Shown one piece after another: positions 1-7,001 of a stretch of DNA of 8,906 nt; the first letter of the stretch is position 1, and every line of letters starts with the position of its first letter. Position numbers and translations under genes: made by a program. Origin of the DNA: Chlorobiaceae bacterium (GTDB lineage: Bacteria; Bacteroidota; Chlorobiia; Chlorobiales; Chlorobiaceae); contig JAAXUM010000051.1 in assembly GCA_013336025.1 (NCBI GenBank), positions 1 through 8,906 on the forward strand, read 5' to 3'. Under the pieces are notes generated by a model. The model saw only the letters and a program-made list of their open reading frames with translations, made no database searches and was not told the DNA's origin.

Positions 1-254
1 AACGATGAGAGTACGTTTTTTTGTCTTCAGGTGCTTGATATCACTTGCCTTTAACTGAAAAGTTACGTACAATAAAGCTGACACACTGATTACAAACAGA
101 GCCTCGTTGTTGCGTCAGTTCCGCACTTTTCTTCCTGTTCCGCTATCTGCATAGTTCAATAGCATTGATTCAGGGTATACCTCCCCCCACATTACCCGCG
201 TTTTGTTGTCCGGCAGTATTTGACTTTTCGGAGTAACCCGTAACTCAGAAAGCT
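1..254. other. 5' flank of the csm operon, no gene identified
   Basis: This stretch has stops in all three + frames and no protein I recognise. Two + frames are open from the window edge but stop at 54 and 58, so a gene could end there, but nothing confirms one. The operon promoter should lie here, because csm1 is the first gene. Partial matches exist (a TTGACT at 220-225 without a well-placed -10, and a TATACC at 176-181 with only a poor -35 about 15 bases upstream), none good enough to call. I see no repeated unit of CRISPR length and no convincing terminator hairpin. The frame upstream of csm1 has a stop at 234-236, so csm1 cannot extend to the left. Confidence 0.5.
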
Positions 255-2600
255 ATGTCCGCTCAGCATCCCATAATACAGCTTGGGCTGGATCTTTTGA
301 GAAATCGTAGTATTGAACCTGATGAGCTTCAATGCTTTGACCTTGAGGGCTCCGTTAACGTTTTTTCAGTTCTTGGTGTTGATATAACAATACCGCTTAA
401 GCTTGCTGCATTACAATCAGTTTTTGATTCTTCTACGGCACCAATTCACTCATCTCCGAAGTATTATACCCCTGCTGAGCTGAATCCGAAGGTGATTAAT
501 TACCCTAATCAAAACAATCCTTCAATAGATTTCTCGAATGTAGTGCCTCCTGATGGTTTGCTAGCTGATGCGTTGGTGCAGCTTGAGAGATATGGATCAT
601 TTGTTTCAACATCGGCGAATTCCCAACTCCCGCTCTATGATCAGTTTAAAACAGCTGCAGCTCTTCATGACTGTCTGATAAACGGAGTTGGTCAAGAGAA
701 ATGCGTACTTGTTGCTTGCGATTTTTCCGGTATTCAGGATACAGTTTATACAATCACTTCAAAAGGGGCGCTAAAGACTCTCAGAGCTCGATCTTTTATG
801 CTTGAGCTGCTCTGCGAACACCTGATCTACGAAATTCTTCACATAGCACACTCTGATCGTCACGCCGTTATCTATTCCGGTGGTGGAGGCTTCAGTTTGT
901 TGTTGCCTAACCTCGAAAAATTGCCCGACAGCGACGGGGGGATCACCGAAAAAATCAATGAGTACAGAGAAACCATCAACAAGTGGGCGTTGAAAGAGTT
1001 TGAAGGGCGGCTCTTCATCGCTCTCGACGCAAAGCCTTTTGATAAAGAGAAGCTTCGCGACCAGGCATCGTTCCAGGAGATACGTCAATCCCAAGCCGAC
1101 GCGCTTGATCGCCTCAAACGGCGCAAATTCAGTGACCATCTTGAGACGCTCTTCAATCCGTCAATGCCGGAACAAGTAACGGTAAAGAAAGAGTGCCAGA
1201 TAACCCATCGGGACGATCTGACCGATGATGAGATGTTCGACCTCAACGAGCCAAACAGGTGCGTCTCCATGGCATCAGTGGATGCCGACAAGCGTGACAG
1301 CGACGACTACCTCTGGGTCTCGGAAAGCTGCTACCACCAGTTTAAGCTTGGCGACAAGCTGGTTGGAGCCACCGGCATCTTCAGATACACAACCGCCATT
1401 GACCGCTCAAAAAACCCCGGCACCCTCGTGCTGCCCAGCGCCTCTGGCGGGATGGTCTCTTACACTGTCGAAGAGGTTGCCGACGCCACTCCGGAGACTC
1501 AATGGTCGATCAACTCATGGGATGGCCAGAGACTCTTCCTCTACGCCAACTATGTCAGAAAGCATGGTGAGCTCTCAGCCTACGCAAGGCAGGAGGAGAA
1601 AGAGCAGTTACTCGAAGAGGGCAGACAGTCCGTCAATTCTGAAGACACCGCCTCCTTTGAGGGGCTTGCATCAAGCTCCTGCGGTGCCGATCTCATTGGC
1701 GCACTCCGCATGGATGTCGATAATCTCGGGAAGCTCTTCAGCAGCATCAGCAACATTGCCCAGCTCTCAGCACGCTCACGAATGCTTAACCTCTTCTTCA
1801 AGCTCCACCTCAACCACATCTGCGCAAACCGCTCTTTTGATCTTCTCAAAAAAAATAAAGCAGAGCACGAAGAGTGGGGTAAACCGGGGCGCAACGTCTC
1901 GATCATCTACGCCGGTGGTGACGACCTGTTCATTGTGGGGGCATGGGATGAGACCGTTGAACTCGCCTTTGATATTCAAAAAGAGTTTGAGTGTTTCACT
2001 GCCGCCCTTCCCAAGGGAGCGAATGGAATCAGCGGCGGCTTGACGCTCCACCAGCCGAAGTTCCCGCTTTATCAGATGGCCCGCCTCTCAGCCGAAGCCG
2101 AAGCGTACGCAAAGGGTGATCGTGACGACGGAGAGCTTAAGCCAAAGAAAAACCGGATATCGCTCTTTTACGACCACTCAAAAGTGAATCGAAAGATGCG
2201 CCTTGGGAACGTAGAGCGGTCGCGATATATGCTCTCGATGGAGTGGGCACTGGCGAAAACGTTTCTTTGGCCGTTGATGGAGATGTATCAACGCTGCTTT
2301 AAGCATACAGAATTTCAAAGTGAGACAAGAAAAAGCATCGAAATTGAATATTTCAGCTACAGTACCATTGAAAAGTGGTTCGCCGTCATCAAAAAATATC
2401 AGCAAAGCAATCAGCTCTACCTGCCAACAATGGCTCGGGTGATGAAAGATGTCGAACGCGAATTCTCTGACGACGACAAAGCTACGCTGTTCAAAAATCT
2501 AGTTTCCTATCTCTACACAACAGAAGAGAGCAAAAGAAACTGGATATCTCACTTGCATATCGCACTCAACTGGCTAACCTATCTCAGGAGGAAAGTATAA
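255..2600 (+). CDS. csm1: Type III-A CRISPR effector large subunit Cas10/Csm1, HD domain absent
   Basis: Large subunit of the Csm complex. On target RNA binding, the Palm domain of this family turns ATP into cyclic oligoadenylate. The first Palm-like domain starts near DFSGIQ (156-161), continues through KTLRARSF, and has a degenerate GGGG loop at 209-212. A putative zinc site lies at about 314-361 (C314, H318, C336, C359, H361), not the usual paired CxxC. The second Palm has the metal-binding DVDNLG (487-492) and an intact GGDD at 554-557. A helical C-terminal domain fills about 650-781. The N-terminal HD nuclease found in most relatives is missing: residues 1-45 match nothing I know, and from about 50 the protein resembles the linker that normally follows HD. 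The ATG at 255 is the only reasonable start, since an in-frame stop lies at 234-236; its ribosome site (AGAAAG) is weak. GC rises from about 40% near the 5' end to about 60% mid-gene. Identity is secure; loss of HD activity is inferred from missing motifs. Confidence 0.96.
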   Translation: MSAQHPIIQLGLDLLRNRSIEPDELQCFDLEGSVNVFSVLGVDITIPLKLAALQSVFDSSTAPIHSSPKYYTPAELNPKVINYPNQNNPSIDFSNVVPPDGLLADALVQLERYGSFVSTSANSQLPLYDQFKTAAALHDCLINGVGQEKCVLVACDFSGIQDTVYTITSKGALKTLRARSFMLELLCEHLIYEILHIAHSDRHAVIYSGGGGFSLLLPNLEKLPDSDGGITEKINEYRETINKWALKEFEGRLFIALDAKPFDKEKLRDQASFQEIRQSQADALDRLKRRKFSDHLETLFNPSMPEQVTVKKECQITHRDDLTDDEMFDLNEPNRCVSMASVDADKRDSDDYLWVSESCYHQFKLGDKLVGATGIFRYTTAIDRSKNPGTLVLPSASGGMVSYTVEEVADATPETQWSINSWDGQRLFLYANYVRKHGELSAYARQEEKEQLLEEGRQSVNSEDTASFEGLASSSCGADLIGALRMDVDNLGKLFSSISNIAQLSARSRMLNLFFKLHLNHICANRSFDLLKKNKAEHEEWGKPGRNVSIIYAGGDDLFIVGAWDETVELAFDIQKEFECFTAALPKGANGISGGLTLHQPKFPLYQMARLSAEAEAYAKGDRDDGELKPKKNRISLFYDHSKVNRKMRLGNVERSRYMLSMEWALAKTFLWPLMEMYQRCFKHTEFQSETRKSIEIEYFSYSTIEKWFAVIKKYQQSNQLYLPTMARVMKDVEREFSDDDKATLFKNLVSYLYTTEESKRNWISHLHIALNWLTYLRRKV
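2586..2591 (+). promoter_or_regulatory. Consensus Shine-Dalgarno of csm2 inside the csm1 end
   Basis: AGGAGG sits 8 bases before the csm2 ATG and within the last codons of csm1. With the TAATG stop-start overlap at 2598-2602 it indicates translational coupling plus strong independent initiation. It is the best ribosome site in the window. Confidence 0.8.
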
Positions 2601-3073
2601 TGGCAGATTTTTTGAGTGTATTTGGGCAGTTACCGGAAATCTCCATGGTTGAGCAAGGACTCAGAGGCATAACAACGTTTTCAGATCCAAACTCATATAG
2701 TGCAAGAGATAAGTTTCCAAAATATGCTGCTGCAATAGCAAAGAGTATCGGCCCGAACATAACTACGACTCAGTTGCGCAAGTTTTACACCTACGTTAAG
2801 TCAATAGAGATAGCTAACAGGCATAGCCCTCCAGACTCAACTGAGATCAAGGATGGCTATAAATTGCATTTTCTTCTTCCTAAAATTGCAGGCACAGGAA
2901 AGAGAGAAAGAGAGCGTCTCGAAGGTCTTTATAAGATTCTTGGGGTATGCCTTTTAGAGATAGATGGGAAGAAAAAAATTATGAGTGTCGCAGACCTTCG
3001 GGTATTTGTAGAGTTTTTTGAGGCAATTCTCGACTATCATGCCTCAATAGAAAAGAGTGTAAACCACAACTAA
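2600..3073 (+). CDS. csm2: Type III-A CRISPR small subunit Csm2
   Basis: Small helical subunit, present in several copies along the crRNA-target duplex of the Csm complex and thought to stabilise target RNA. It has no catalytic role in known systems. At 157 residues it is at the upper end of the usual 120-160. The conserved parts are visible: KFPKYAAAIAK, followed by the QLRKFY signature at 58-63 in the first half, then LLPKIA and the VEFFEAILDYH block at 137-147 near the C-terminus. The protein looks entirely alpha-helical and soluble. It begins one base inside the csm1 stop (TAATG) with a consensus AGGAGG 8 bases upstream, so the start is firm. Its position between csm1 and csm3 is the standard III-A order and supports the call. 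Confidence 0.93.
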   Translation: MADFLSVFGQLPEISMVEQGLRGITTFSDPNSYSARDKFPKYAAAIAKSIGPNITTTQLRKFYTYVKSIEIANRHSPPDSTEIKDGYKLHFLLPKIAGTGKRERERLEGLYKILGVCLLEIDGKKKIMSVADLRVFVEFFEAILDYHASIEKSVNHN

Positions 3074-3075
3074 TC

Positions 3076-3080
3076 AGGAG
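3076..3080 (+). promoter_or_regulatory. Shine-Dalgarno that decides the csm3 start
   Basis: AGGAG lies 5 bases before the GTG at 3086 and 8 bases before the ATG at 3089. The longer spacing matches the csm2 site in this operon, so ATG 3089 is the more likely start; the difference is a single residue. Confidence 0.65.
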
Positions 3081-3088
3081 AGTTAGTG

Positions 3089-4129
3089 ATGAGCGATCCA
3101 AAACAGCCAAAAACGATCAAGCTCTTGGGCTATGTCAAAATATATGGTGAGATCGAAGCAGTCACCGGCCTGCATATCGGCGGAACCGCTGACGCTATCG
3201 ACAAAGGAGGAATCGATTCGCCGGTCATCAAAAATCCGATAACAAATGAACCCTACATTCCGGGCAGCTCGCTCAGAGGACGGATGCGCTGCTTGCTTGA
3301 GAAAAAAAATGGGCGGCCATTAACAGAGATGGCAACAGGCATCTGGATGGAGATGTATAAAGATGACGGAAAAGGAAATGCTGATGATGGCAACAAAAAG
3401 AAGGCAAAAGACTCAGAGGTGTGCCGCGTTTTTGGCAATGCGCACACAGGACTCCCTTCTATTTTGATTGTTCGGGACGCACTTTATACAGAAAAGACAA
3501 AAAAAGATGACGGCTACATCGAGTCCGATCTACCGGTAACGGAAGCAAAGATGGAGATTGCCGTTGACAGGATAACTGCCCAGGCATTGCCCCGAACCAT
3601 CGAGCGGGTTCCATCAGGAGCGCGGTTTAATTTTTCAATGGTGTACAGGGTTCTGCAGGACGAAAATCACCCAAACCCGACCGATATTCTCGAAAAAGAC
3701 TTGAAGAATATTCTTGACGCGCTCAAAGATATTGAAGAGTTCGACGGTCTTGGAGGCAATACCGCACGGGGACACGGCCAGGTAAAATTTCACCTGAAAC
3801 CATTGCAGGTTAGGGCATTGGAACCAAAGCAGCAACCATCAGGCAATGCAGATGCTGATGCCGTCGAGCAATCACCAGTGCAACTGCCAGACAATGTTGC
3901 GGAGCAGCAAAATGCACAGCAATCAGAAGACTTAGAAAACAATTCTGATTACCCCTCTGAACAGCCCGTAGATAGTGCAGGTGAACAAGACAGTGCAGAG
4001 GCGCAAGAGAATGTAGAAAGCAGATCTGATAAAGAAAACTTTCGTGACCTGGAAGAGCTGATTAACTCGGTTGATGGAATTGCGAAAAGATTTAAAGATA
4101 CGTCGCCTTCAGACCCATCAACTACCTGA
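3089..4129 (+). CDS. csm3: Type III-A CRISPR backbone RAMP Csm3, target RNA endonuclease, with long C-terminal tail
   Basis: Backbone Cas7-type subunit, present in several copies along the crRNA and responsible for cutting target RNA at 6-nt intervals. The core (about 1-240) is typical: TGLHIGG, then GIDSPVIKNP with D43 matching the catalytic Asp33 of Streptococcus thermophilus Csm3, PYIPGSSLRGR at 55-65, a DRITAQALPRTIERV block, and the glycine-rich GLGGNTARGHG at 220-230. The oddity is the end. Known Csm3 proteins are about 215-250 residues, this one 346. Residues of about 245-316 are rich in Gln, Glu, Asp, Asn, Ser and Ala and look disordered; about 317-337 could form a final helix. A GTG at 3086 is also in frame; the ATG at 3089 is preferred because AGGAG at 3076-3080 then lies 8 bases away. 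It begins 15 bases after csm2. Confidence 0.95.
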   Translation: MSDPKQPKTIKLLGYVKIYGEIEAVTGLHIGGTADAIDKGGIDSPVIKNPITNEPYIPGSSLRGRMRCLLEKKNGRPLTEMATGIWMEMYKDDGKGNADDGNKKKAKDSEVCRVFGNAHTGLPSILIVRDALYTEKTKKDDGYIESDLPVTEAKMEIAVDRITAQALPRTIERVPSGARFNFSMVYRVLQDENHPNPTDILEKDLKNILDALKDIEEFDGLGGNTARGHGQVKFHLKPLQVRALEPKQQPSGNADADAVEQSPVQLPDNVAEQQNAQQSEDLENNSDYPSEQPVDSAGEQDSAEAQENVESRSDKENFRDLEELINSVDGIAKRFKDTSPSDPSTT

Positions 4130-4141
4130 GATCATCGCCGT

Positions 4142-5242
4142 ATGAATTCCGAAAATACCTACCTCATTCGCCTCTATTTCAAGAACGCCCTTCGCGTGGG
4201 AGCAGCCCGTTCTGGCGTAGGCATAGAGGCATCTCAAGACTACATCCATTCGGACACCTTTTGGGCAGCGCTTGCAAACTACTGGGCGCTTCTTGGCTCT
4301 GCCGGAGGCATCTCATTTGCTGAGTTTCTCGAAGGCTTTGGCGTAGGGAGTACTAGCTCTGGCGCATCTTCTGGCGTGCCGCCACTTTTTACTATTTCGT
4401 CAGCATTTCCGTTTGCCAGACGCTCAGGAATGCACCGCTATTGGCTGCCTAAACCCCTCTCCGTTCCGTTTGACCTCTCCACGAGCAACTCTAAAGAGTC
4501 GAGAGATTCAGAGAGAGAGAACTACGGAAAAGAGATGAAACAGGCTCGACTTCTCTCGGACGAAACTTTCACCAATTGGCAAGCTTTTGGCGGTCTGGTA
4601 GGGTATGCCGTAAGCAAAAACAACAGCACGGCCTCTGTTGGAAAAAACAACGTTCGTCCCCAGTCCTCTCTTGACAGGATAACAAGCCAATCGAATCTCT
4701 TTCATAGCGGCATCTCCTACCTCAATCCCAACGACAATGACGAAGGGCTGTACGTTCTTGTGAAAACATCCGATGAGCGCGTCAAGGAAGCGCTGGAAGA
4801 GGTGCTCGATGTTATCCGCGATGCCGGTGGACTTGGCGGAGACATCAGCTCAGGATGTGGCGAGTTGGTCAACTATTCGATAGAGCTTATTGGCAGCAAT
4901 GACAAAAAATGGGCTTTTCTGCGTGAGTGTGATGGTGCAAATGCCCGTTGCCTGCTCTCACTCTGTTTACCGAGCGACCCAAAAACCATCAGCACCAAAT
5001 TGGTTGCCTATGACACCGTACTCCGCAAAGGGTGGACAGGCTCCTTGACGGCGAGCCTGCAACGAAAACGCCAAACCCTCTCCATGCTCTCGGAAGGAAC
5101 CGTTTTCGCCTGTGAAGAGCAGGGGCAAATGGCGACCATTACCCCCGCCCCTAAAAAAACACCTGATTGGGCAGGCCAACATCCAGTGTATCGTTATGGC
5201 TATGCGTTCTCAGTACCAATCAAGATCAACTTCGAGGATTGA
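4142..5242 (+). CDS. csm4: Type III-A CRISPR RAMP Csm4 (crRNA 5'-handle binding)
   Basis: Cas5-type RAMP that caps the 5' end of the complex, binds the crRNA 5' handle and contacts Csm1. Family features in order: an N-terminal beta strand with LYFKNALRVG, the IHSDTFW motif (35-41), ISSAFPF followed by WLPKPL, PQSSLDRIT, then LYVLVKT ahead of the glycine-rich GGLGGDISSGCGEL starting at residue 229. The C-terminal half has KGWTGSL and HPVYRYGYAFSVPI, as expected at the end of Csm4. The 366 residues are within or slightly above the usual range. A Ser/Gly-rich loop (GVGSTSSGASSGV, in the 60-80 region) is probably flexible. The start ATG lies 12 bases after csm3 and has no clear Shine-Dalgarno, which suggests reinitiation after csm3. 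The gene is GC-rich (about 58% in the sampled 5' part), unlike csm5 downstream. Confidence 0.94.
   Translation: MNSENTYLIRLYFKNALRVGAARSGVGIEASQDYIHSDTFWAALANYWALLGSAGGISFAEFLEGFGVGSTSSGASSGVPPLFTISSAFPFARRSGMHRYWLPKPLSVPFDLSTSNSKESRDSERENYGKEMKQARLLSDETFTNWQAFGGLVGYAVSKNNSTASVGKNNVRPQSSLDRITSQSNLFHSGISYLNPNDNDEGLYVLVKTSDERVKEALEEVLDVIRDAGGLGGDISSGCGELVNYSIELIGSNDKKWAFLRECDGANARCLLSLCLPSDPKTISTKLVAYDTVLRKGWTGSLTASLQRKRQTLSMLSEGTVFACEEQGQMATITPAPKKTPDWAGQHPVYRYGYAFSVPIKINFED
5234..5238 (+). promoter_or_regulatory. Shine-Dalgarno that decides the csm5 start
   Basis: GAGGA in the last codons of csm4 lies 5 bases before the ATG at 5244. It supports that start over the upstream in-frame ATG at 5112, which would place 44 codons inside csm4. 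Confidence 0.6.
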
Positions 5243-5243
5243 G

Positions 5244-7001
5244 ATGGATAAGACAACAACGTCTAAAGAGACTGCCATTATTGAGCTGGAAACGCTCACC
5301 CCTCTGTTCATCAAAGGCAAAGACCCTGACTATGGTGAAGGGACATATCTGATCGGCAATAAAGTGTATATCCTCGACAACGACAAGTTGTGCAAATTTA
5401 TCTATGACCAAACGTATGATGAAGACAGAAAAATAAAAAACCAAAACAATGACTACGTAAAAGAGTACAGTGATTATCTAAGCAAGAGTTATCACTCAGA
5501 TAGAACAAACAAGCTATCTATTAAATCTTTTCTTGTAGAAAAAGGCTTGATTAGTAATAATCCAAAGAAAGCAGAAGAAGTTATCCGCGATATGGCTAAG
5601 GGGATCACTTACGTCTCTGAAGCTAAAAGAAGCTTCATTATTGACGGATTAGCCAAACCCTACATTCCAGGCAGCTCTATCAAAGGAGCAATAAGAAATG
5701 CAATTTTATGGAAAATGCTCAATACTGTTGAAGACCAGAAAAGCAAATTCCAAAATTTTGTCGATGAAAAGTTTAAGTGCTGTGAGGAATGGACTCATAC
5801 CGAAGTATCAGAATATATAAAGAGCCTATCAGAACTATCCCCTCAAAATCAAAAGGAGGAAGAGGAAAAATATAAGAAAAAGAAGCGGAGAGAGTTTGCT
5901 TCCCGCTTTTCTCGAAAAGATGATAAAGCAAGCTCTCCTTTAGCGAAAGCATCGCTCGATTCTATAACCTTGGCAGCTTTCTCTCCAGAGTTTGCAGGCA
6001 ATAAAGCATTAGTCACGCCAAAGTATATCAAGGACTATAATGAGCAGTGGGAAAAAGCAAGCGACATTCATCGAGATCTTTCCCGTATCATCAGAATTAC
6101 GGATGCTAACTTTATCGAAAGAGCTAAATGGAAAAAAATCGATATAGCAACATACAATTTAAGGGGTGAAAGGTTTCAGAAAAGAGATAATACATTTGCC
6201 AAACTTGAGGCTACTGATAAAACAACAAAAGCTTGGCTCAGAATTACTCTTGATCTCGATCTTGCGAGAGAATTTTTTGGAAATAGCATTCCGACATATC
6301 TCCAATCAATTGAAAATATCTTGAAAACAGTGAGCGAGTTCTTTTATGCGGTAGCGAGAGAGGAACTCGACTTTTATGGAAAAGCAACTCACGTTGGTAG
6401 TGTGCATGCTGTGAAAAAGTGGTACGAAGAATTACTGCGTTCTGCGGAGCTTGAGGGACAAGAGGGGGCTCAGCTGTTTCGTCTGGGTTGGGGCGGTGGG
6501 ATGATGACGAAAACCCAATTTCTCCATCTCGATGAGAAAGACAGAAAACGATCCAGAGACTTGATGAACCCTCGTGATGAAACGGTTGCACCACAATCGA
6601 GATGCTTACAGACCGAAAAGGTAAATGGGAATAACAACAGAAATCAAGAGGATAAAGCTCTTCACCCATTAGGCTGGTGCACGCTCCGTTATCTCGGAAG
6701 CAACATAGCTAAAGCTAAAGATGCGTCGGCCAACGCTGAAGCCAAACGGCAAGCAACAGAACCTGCACCACCCGGTTGCGTTCGTGCAACTATAATGGAT
6801 GACGAAAGTTTTCCAATTAAGATCAAAATTGAAGAAGGTGAGTATCAGAACTCTAACACCAATCTGAAAATCATGGAGCTTCAGGATCTCCAGAACACTC
6901 AATTCAAAAAAGGTGTGGTTGTGTTTGTGCAACTTAATGAACAACAAGGGAAAAAAGGCAAGAAATCACTTAGGAATGCAACCTACAGAGGCAAACCATG
7001 A
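5244..7001 (+). CDS. csm5: Type III-A CRISPR RAMP Csm5, enlarged
   Basis: Cas7-like RAMP that caps the 3' end of the crRNA in the Csm complex and helps crRNA 3' maturation, recruiting host nucleases in studied cases. It starts with the expected LETLTPLFIKG and VYILDNDKL, has PYIPGSSIKGAIR at 139-151, a central segment that follows the Csm5 pattern (ITDANF, FYGKATHVGSVHA) and the glycine-rich LFRLGWGGGMMTKT around 411-424. It is 585 residues, far longer than the common 350-400. The extra length includes a Lys/Glu-rich stretch around 200-230 (KEEEEKYKKKKRR) and about 100 C-terminal residues after the GWCTLRYLG segment, which contain alternating beta-like strands. An earlier in-frame ATG at 5112 is inside csm4 and is rejected: homology starts at 5244, with GAGGA at 5234-5238, one base after the csm4 stop. 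The gene is AT-rich (30-33% GC in the sampled part). Confidence 0.92.
   Translation: MDKTTTSKETAIIELETLTPLFIKGKDPDYGEGTYLIGNKVYILDNDKLCKFIYDQTYDEDRKIKNQNNDYVKEYSDYLSKSYHSDRTNKLSIKSFLVEKGLISNNPKKAEEVIRDMAKGITYVSEAKRSFIIDGLAKPYIPGSSIKGAIRNAILWKMLNTVEDQKSKFQNFVDEKFKCCEEWTHTEVSEYIKSLSELSPQNQKEEEEKYKKKKRREFASRFSRKDDKASSPLAKASLDSITLAAFSPEFAGNKALVTPKYIKDYNEQWEKASDIHRDLSRIIRITDANFIERAKWKKIDIATYNLRGERFQKRDNTFAKLEATDKTTKAWLRITLDLDLAREFFGNSIPTYLQSIENILKTVSEFFYAVAREELDFYGKATHVGSVHAVKKWYEELLRSAELEGQEGAQLFRLGWGGGMMTKTQFLHLDEKDRKRSRDLMNPRDETVAPQSRCLQTEKVNGNNNRNQEDKALHPLGWCTLRYLGSNIAKAKDASANAEAKRQATEPAPPGCVRATIMDDESFPIKIKIEEGEYQNSNTNLKIMELQDLQNTQFKKGVVVFVQLNEQQGKKGKKSLRNATYRGKP

Noticed and set aside
11..70. 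GTACGT at 11-16 and ACGTAC at 65-70 as an inverted repeat
   Set aside because: Only 6 bases match, the arms are 48 bases apart and the flanks do not extend the pairing; expected by chance.
220..225. TTGACT as a -35 box for csm1
   Set aside because: A -10 at normal spacing would fall at about 243-248 (ACTCAG), which is not a -10 and would leave almost no leader before the ATG at 255.
1..254. CRISPR array or leader upstream of csm1
   Set aside because: No unit of 25-40 bases recurs here, nor in the short gaps between genes; an array, if present, is outside the window.
663..674. His-Asp pair (H138-D139, ALHDCL) in Csm1 as a possible HD nuclease motif
   Set aside because: It lies in the segment (LYDQFKTAAALHD) that in Csm1 proteins follows the HD domain and precedes the first Palm; the other HD-domain histidines and the Lys are not present around it.
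1225..2043. 272-codon + frame overlapping csm1
   Set aside because: It lies wholly inside csm1 in another frame, is Ser/Thr/Pro-rich as expected from shifted GC-rich codons, and has no recognisable domain.
5112..5243. Upstream in-frame ATG extending csm5 by 44 residues
   Set aside because: The extension lies inside csm4, its residues are basic and unlike Csm5, and the family N-terminus (LETLTPLF) starts just after the ATG at 5244, which has its own ribosome site.
6244..6669. 141-codon frame on the - strand inside csm5
   Set aside because: Antisense to a clear Csm5 coding region, Ser/His/Pro-rich, no ribosome site or domain; the same goes for the other antisense frames in the window, including 8643-8852 opposite cas6.
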